A stretch of DNA of 28,997 bases from positions 1-28,997 of IMG/VR virus record IMGVR_UViG_3300020200_000132; one strand, written 5' to 3'. This document shows, piece by piece, positions 27,017 to 28,997 of this stretch. The notes under the pieces were generated by a model. It searched no databases and was not told where the DNA came from. It saw nothing but the letters and a program-made list of their open reading frames with translations. Made by a program: the position numbers and the translations under genes. Numbering within the stretch: the stretch's first letter is position 1; every line of letters starts with the position of its first letter. The stretch comes from a virus.

Positions 27017-27304
27017 ATGAATAATATAGATAATGAGTTAATAGACTTAATGGAACTTATAGAATTTACTATGAGTATAAATTTTTTAGATAAATGGAAA
27101 ATGAAATATGGAGAAAGGATAATAAGATTATTTCAGATAAAGATTTTAGACTCATTAAAGAAGCAAAAGCCCTTAAAACTAGAGTCTTTAAATAAATTTT
27201 TAGTTCAAGATTCTGGGTTCAGTTCTGATTTAGTAAATAATTTTTTTATAGATATTGACTTTGAGCTTTATCGCCCTATCATCCTGGGCCAGCTAAGGAC
27301 CTAA
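27017..27304 (+). CDS. Small protein of unknown function, 95 aa
   Basis: This 95-residue, probably all-helical protein is transcribed away from the late operon. It is acidic at the N-terminus (MNNIDNELIDLMELIEF), has basic helices in the middle (DKWKMKYGERIIRLFQIKIL, then LKKQKPLKLESLNKF), and carries an acidic patch (FFIDIDFE) before RPIILGQLRT. No domain is recognised. The start is fixed by a Shine-Dalgarno 4 bases upstream and a possible promoter just before it. Its stop is one base from the next start, so the two small genes form a unit. Codon use changes sharply near codon 80: the first part uses ATA, TTA, AAT and AGA, while the last 15 codons run CGC, CCT, ATC, ATC, CTG, GGC, CAG. This may mark a recombination joint in or near the gene. 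It may be an early regulatory or accessory protein, but nothing shows which. Confidence 0.7.
   Translation: MNNIDNELIDLMELIEFTMSINFLDKWKMKYGERIIRLFQIKILDSLKKQKPLKLESLNKFLVQDSGFSSDLVNNFFIDIDFELYRPIILGQLRT
27295..27299 (+). promoter_or_regulatory. Shine-Dalgarno for the 52-aa gene
   Basis: AAGGA sits six bases before the ATG at 27306, inside the last codons of the 95-aa gene. The textbook spacing supports the small downstream frame as a translated gene. Confidence 0.6.
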
Positions 27305-27305
27305 T

Positions 27306-27464
27306 ATGAACCTAAATCCAGAATCAAAGTATACCCTTCGTCAAACCATTTTTGAGGCTAACATTAGATCGAAGGGGGGCTATACTGATGCCGAAGATGT
27401 TGCTAACTTATGGGTTTTTTTCGGTATTCTTGCTTTCGCTTATATTAAGATTAACTGGTTCTGA
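27306..27464 (+). CDS. Small protein with hydrophobic C-terminus, 52 aa
   Basis: This is a 52-codon frame ending in TGA at 27462-27464. It starts one base after the stop of the 95-aa gene, with a well-placed AAGGA. Residues 1-34 are polar (KYTLRQTIFEANIRSKGGYT, then DAEDVANL). Residues 36-52 are hydrophobic and aromatic (WVFFGILAFAYIKINWF), long enough for a short membrane helix or an amphipathic anchor. Its last 19 codons overlap, in the opposite direction, the 3' end of the nuclease gene, and a stem-loop begins at its stop codon. Codon use (ACC, CGT, GCC, AAC) resembles the nuclease and primase rather than the late genes. It resembles no protein I know. Given the convergent overlap, it could be a chance frame extending past a true end, but the start signals argue for a real gene. 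Confidence 0.55.
   Translation: MNLNPESKYTLRQTIFEANIRSKGGYTDAEDVANLWVFFGILAFAYIKINWF
27334..27376. repeat. Inverted repeat, 7-bp arms, 29-base loop
   Basis: CCCTTCG at 27334-27340 is the exact reverse complement of CGAAGGG at 27370-27376. The arms can extend by two more pairs if one bulged base is allowed. The repeat lies within the 52-aa gene, downstream of the nuclease stop in the leftward direction. It could fold in the leftward nuclease transcript, but no T-run follows in either direction. Seven-base arms are common by chance, so this is weak. Confidence 0.3.
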
Positions 27465-28250
27465 CCTAGCTTTTTCTAGGTCTCTCATTTTAATCTGTTC
27501 CTCCAGCCTCGTACAGACTTGCTCTTGAGTGCTGTAATGAGGGCAGACAGGTTGGAACTCACAGTAATCGCAGAAGATGTTCTTTTGAGGTGGAAACTCG
27601 TCCTTGGTCTTCTTACGAATCCTCCATACCTTATCAATTTCCTTCTTCCTCCAGTTCCAGATTTGAGCTTTTGAGAATCTGACTGGGTAGAAGTTACCAG
27701 TTACAGGGTAGTAATGAGCGCACCAGATGTTTGCGTAATCTACCCCATATTTCTCATGTATGGCATAAGCATAACCTTTTAGTTGCTTGTCATCTAGAAG
27801 ATCCTTGGTCTTCTTTTCTTTTTTTGAAGTCTTATAGTCTATTACAAGGTAACCACCGTCTTTTCCTTTAATTACACGGTCAATAATACCGATGTATTTA
27901 ATATCGTGTTCCTTGTCTAAATCAACCTCAAACATACCTTCGGTTGAGATCGTCTCGCCCATCTTCCCGTTCCATACTAGGAAGTTTTCGATGCAAATTT
28001 TGATACGATCATTCATGCCGAAAGGAATATTGTAAGTTTCCCGTTCAGATTCGGCCAACCTCATCAACGACTTAGCGTCATTATCTTTATACCCAAGTTC
28101 AAAGATCTTGTGTATAAATGATCCGAAGTTCAACGATTCCTCATTCTTAGATCCAAATCCTGGTATCTTCAGATTGTATTTGAGATTATATTTCCAGAGG
28201 CACTGGTCTATAATATCACTTCTTGAAGCACTAATATTATTTATGAACAT
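27408..28250 (-). CDS. PD-(D/E)XK nuclease with predicted 4Fe-4S cluster (Cas4/RecB-like)
   Basis: This is a 280-residue nuclease of the RecB/Cas4 type. SASRSDIIDQCLWKY (7-21) holds Cys17. FGSFIHKIFE (42-51) is motif I with His47. GIIDRV (121-126) gives Asp124, and VIDYKTSK (136-143) the Asp138-Tyr139-Lys140 of motif III. QLKGYAYAI (156-164) is the Q-x3-Y motif. Cys227, Cys230 and Cys236 (FCDYCEFQPVCPHY) complete, with Cys17, the four ligands typical of the Fe-S subgroup (Cas4, AddB). The C-terminal 40 residues are charged linker. Such phage enzymes act in recombination or replication, often as 5'-3' exonucleases. Cas4 itself is about 200 aa, and no CRISPR or cas1 is near. ATG 28250 is chosen because the SASR motif should be near the N-terminus. 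It is head-to-head with the primase, and its codon use matches the primase. Confidence 0.85.
   Translation of the reverse strand: MFINNISASRSDIIDQCLWKYNLKYNLKIPGFGSKNEESLNFGSFIHKIFELGYKDNDAKSLMRLAESERETYNIPFGMNDRIKICIENFLVWNGKMGETISTEGMFEVDLDKEHDIKYIGIIDRVIKGKDGGYLVIDYKTSKKEKKTKDLLDDKQLKGYAYAIHEKYGVDYANIWCAHYYPVTGNFYPVRFSKAQIWNWRKKEIDKVWRIRKKTKDEFPPQKNIFCDYCEFQPVCPHYSTQEQVCTRLEEQIKMRDLEKARSEPVNLNISESKNTEKNP
27463..27482 (+). terminator. Candidate terminator stem-loop at the end of the small plus-strand genes
   Basis: A perfect 7-bp stem is formed by GACCTAG (27463-27469) and CTAGGTC (27476-27482) with a six-base loop CTTTTT. It begins at the second base of the TGA of the 52-aa gene and is followed by TCTCTCATTTT, a pyrimidine-rich but not pure T tract. 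Its place exactly at the gene end suggests that rightward transcription stops here. It also lies in the coding sequence of the convergent nuclease gene, where it encodes part of the C-terminal RDLEKARS region. Confidence 0.4.
28209..28214 (+). promoter_or_regulatory. Candidate -10 box for the primase, inside the nuclease gene
   Basis: A perfect TATAAT ends 28 bases before the ATG at 28243. No good -35 hexamer is found at 16-18 bases (TTATAT at 28186-28191 matches only 2/6). It would give a leader of about 22 bases. The primase start has no intergenic upstream, so any promoter must lie in the nuclease coding sequence, as this one does. It may be a middle or early phage promoter that does not need a standard -35. 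Confidence 0.35.
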
Positions 28251-28997
28251 GATCGCATCCGATTTTATTAGGACTTATTGTTTAAATAAGTTTAAGGCTA
28301 ATAATAGACTTTCTGGCGATGGGACTGAACTTATTATTCCCTCCATATTTATTGAGGATGACTACAAGCGTCATATGTCAATAAATTTGGAGTCTGGACT
28401 TTGGAGATGCTTCAAGACTTATAATAAGGGTAACTTCGTCAAGCTCTATGCCCAGCTTGAAGGTATCACTTACAAGCAGGCTTACGAGAAGTTCCTTTTT
28501 GAGAGCTTCCTACAAGAGCCTCAGAAGCCCGTACAAGACGAGATAATCACGACCCTACCAGACACAGGGTCCTTTGAGAAAGTAGATTTGGGACGGGTTT
28601 ACGACGATTATACGATGGCTCTAGCGGCAGAGTTCATCCTTGATCGCAATCTAGATAAAAGTGACTTCTATGTAGCCAAGGAGGGAATCTACAAGGACAG
28701 GCTGATTATCCCATTCTTTAACGGTGAAGGGAAAATGTTCTACTTCCAAGCTAGAGGTCTACGTCCCCAGTCTTGGCCCAAATACCTAAACTGCAAGAAT
28801 CTTAAGATGTCTCAGATCTTGTACCCATTCGACTATGACTCCTTCGATTACTTGTTTGTCACAGAAGGAGTATTCGATTGTCTCTCCCTTAAGGCTTGTG
28901 GCTTTAATGCCACCACAACCCTTAGTTGCCATGTTTCCAAGGAACAGATGAATCAGCTAAAACTCTATAGAGGGCCAATCATTTGTGCCTACGATTC
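28243..28997 (+). CDS. DnaG-type DNA primase with Toprim domain (3' end cut by window edge)
   Basis: The frame is open to the right edge, 251 codons from the first ATG (28243); a second ATG at 28249 is equally possible, and neither has a clear Shine-Dalgarno. Residues 30-80 have the shape of the DnaG zinc-ribbon domain (KRHMSINLESGLWRCF, then GNFVKLYAQLEGITYKQAY). Of the usual four zinc ligands only Cys56 remains, so zinc is probably not bound. The catalytic part follows: RLIIPF (153-158), QARG (169-172) and KYLN (180-183). The Toprim domain has VTEGVFD with Glu208 and AYD with Asp251 at the edge. It would make RNA primers for lagging-strand synthesis and probably continues with the rest of Toprim beyond the window. 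Base composition is higher in GC than the structural genes. A promoter probably lies within the nuclease gene. Confidence 0.87.
   Translation, partial: MNMIASDFIRTYCLNKFKANNRLSGDGTELIIPSIFIEDDYKRHMSINLESGLWRCFKTYNKGNFVKLYAQLEGITYKQAYEKFLFESFLQEPQKPVQDEIITTLPDTGSFEKVDLGRVYDDYTMALAAEFILDRNLDKSDFYVAKEGIYKDRLIIPFFNGEGKMFYFQARGLRPQSWPKYLNCKNLKMSQILYPFDYDSFDYLFVTEGVFDCLSLKACGFNATTTLSCHVSKEQMNQLKLYRGPIICAYD

Noticed and set aside
27334-27376. Inverted repeat as a terminator for the nuclease transcript
   Set aside because: The loop is 29 bases, the arms only 7 bp, and no T-run follows on the minus strand; kept only as a weak repeat.
27408-28250. Cas4 of a CRISPR-Cas locus
   Set aside because: Sequence motifs are Cas4-like, but no repeat array, cas1 or cas2 is in the window, and the partner gene is a primase; a phage replication or recombination nuclease is the simpler reading.

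Overview
This window is part of the genome of a large, AT-rich tailed bacteriophage with a contractile tail (myovirus). It is almost entirely coding. About 27 kb on the minus strand is one tightly packed late structural run of fifteen genes encoding a tape-measure-like protein, the baseplate and the host-contact appendages. Neighbouring genes overlap by 1-4 bases or are separated by 1-19 bases. Several protein families look like those of large marine myoviruses, namely the first gene, the beta-helix N-terminus, the LamG protein and the operon-head protein. That resemblance is remembered family similarity and was not searched. The host cannot be named from this sequence.

Transcription of the structural run goes right to left. 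The order is: an operon-head protein of unknown function (26949), tape measure (965 aa), tube-baseplate adaptor (310 aa), gp53/LysM-like protein (97 aa), baseplate hub (815 aa), central spike without a lysozyme domain (380 aa), a LamG-containing virion protein (920 aa), a GH-A clan glycoside hydrolase (707 aa), gp25-like wedge, gp6/J-like wedge, a gpI/gp7-like giant wedge protein (1320 aa), two probable baseplate or fibre-adaptor proteins (383 and 197 aa), a 1193-aa beta-helix appendage, and a further virion protein cut by the left edge. The core order X-D-V-W-J-I follows the P2/Mu-type baseplate rather than T4's scattered order. LamG, glycoside hydrolase and beta-helix proteins are added to it and probably deal with host surface glycans.

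At 26950-27016 a short AT-rich divergent intergenic region separates the late run from two small plus-strand genes (95 and 52 aa, both with good Shine-Dalgarno sequences). They end in a stem-loop that lies inside the 3' end of the next minus-strand gene, a Cas4/RecB-like PD-(D/E)XK nuclease with four cysteines placed for an Fe-S cluster. The nuclease is head-to-head with a DnaG-type primase that runs off the right edge; the start codons overlap, leaving no intergenic DNA. From about 27260 rightwards the base composition rises from roughly 15-35% GC (hand-counted lines) to roughly 40-50%, with a preference for C/G-ending codons. This marks a compositional boundary between the structural module and the replication/nuclease module.

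The most interesting points are the complete GH-A catalytic set in a gene embedded between the spike and gp25 genes, the docking-like motif shared by the two last appendage genes, the mid-gene composition switch, the overlapping divergent starts, and the primase zinc finger that has lost most of its cysteines. No tRNA, CRISPR array, insertion sequence or integrase was seen. No stretch longer than 300 bases lacks a gene.
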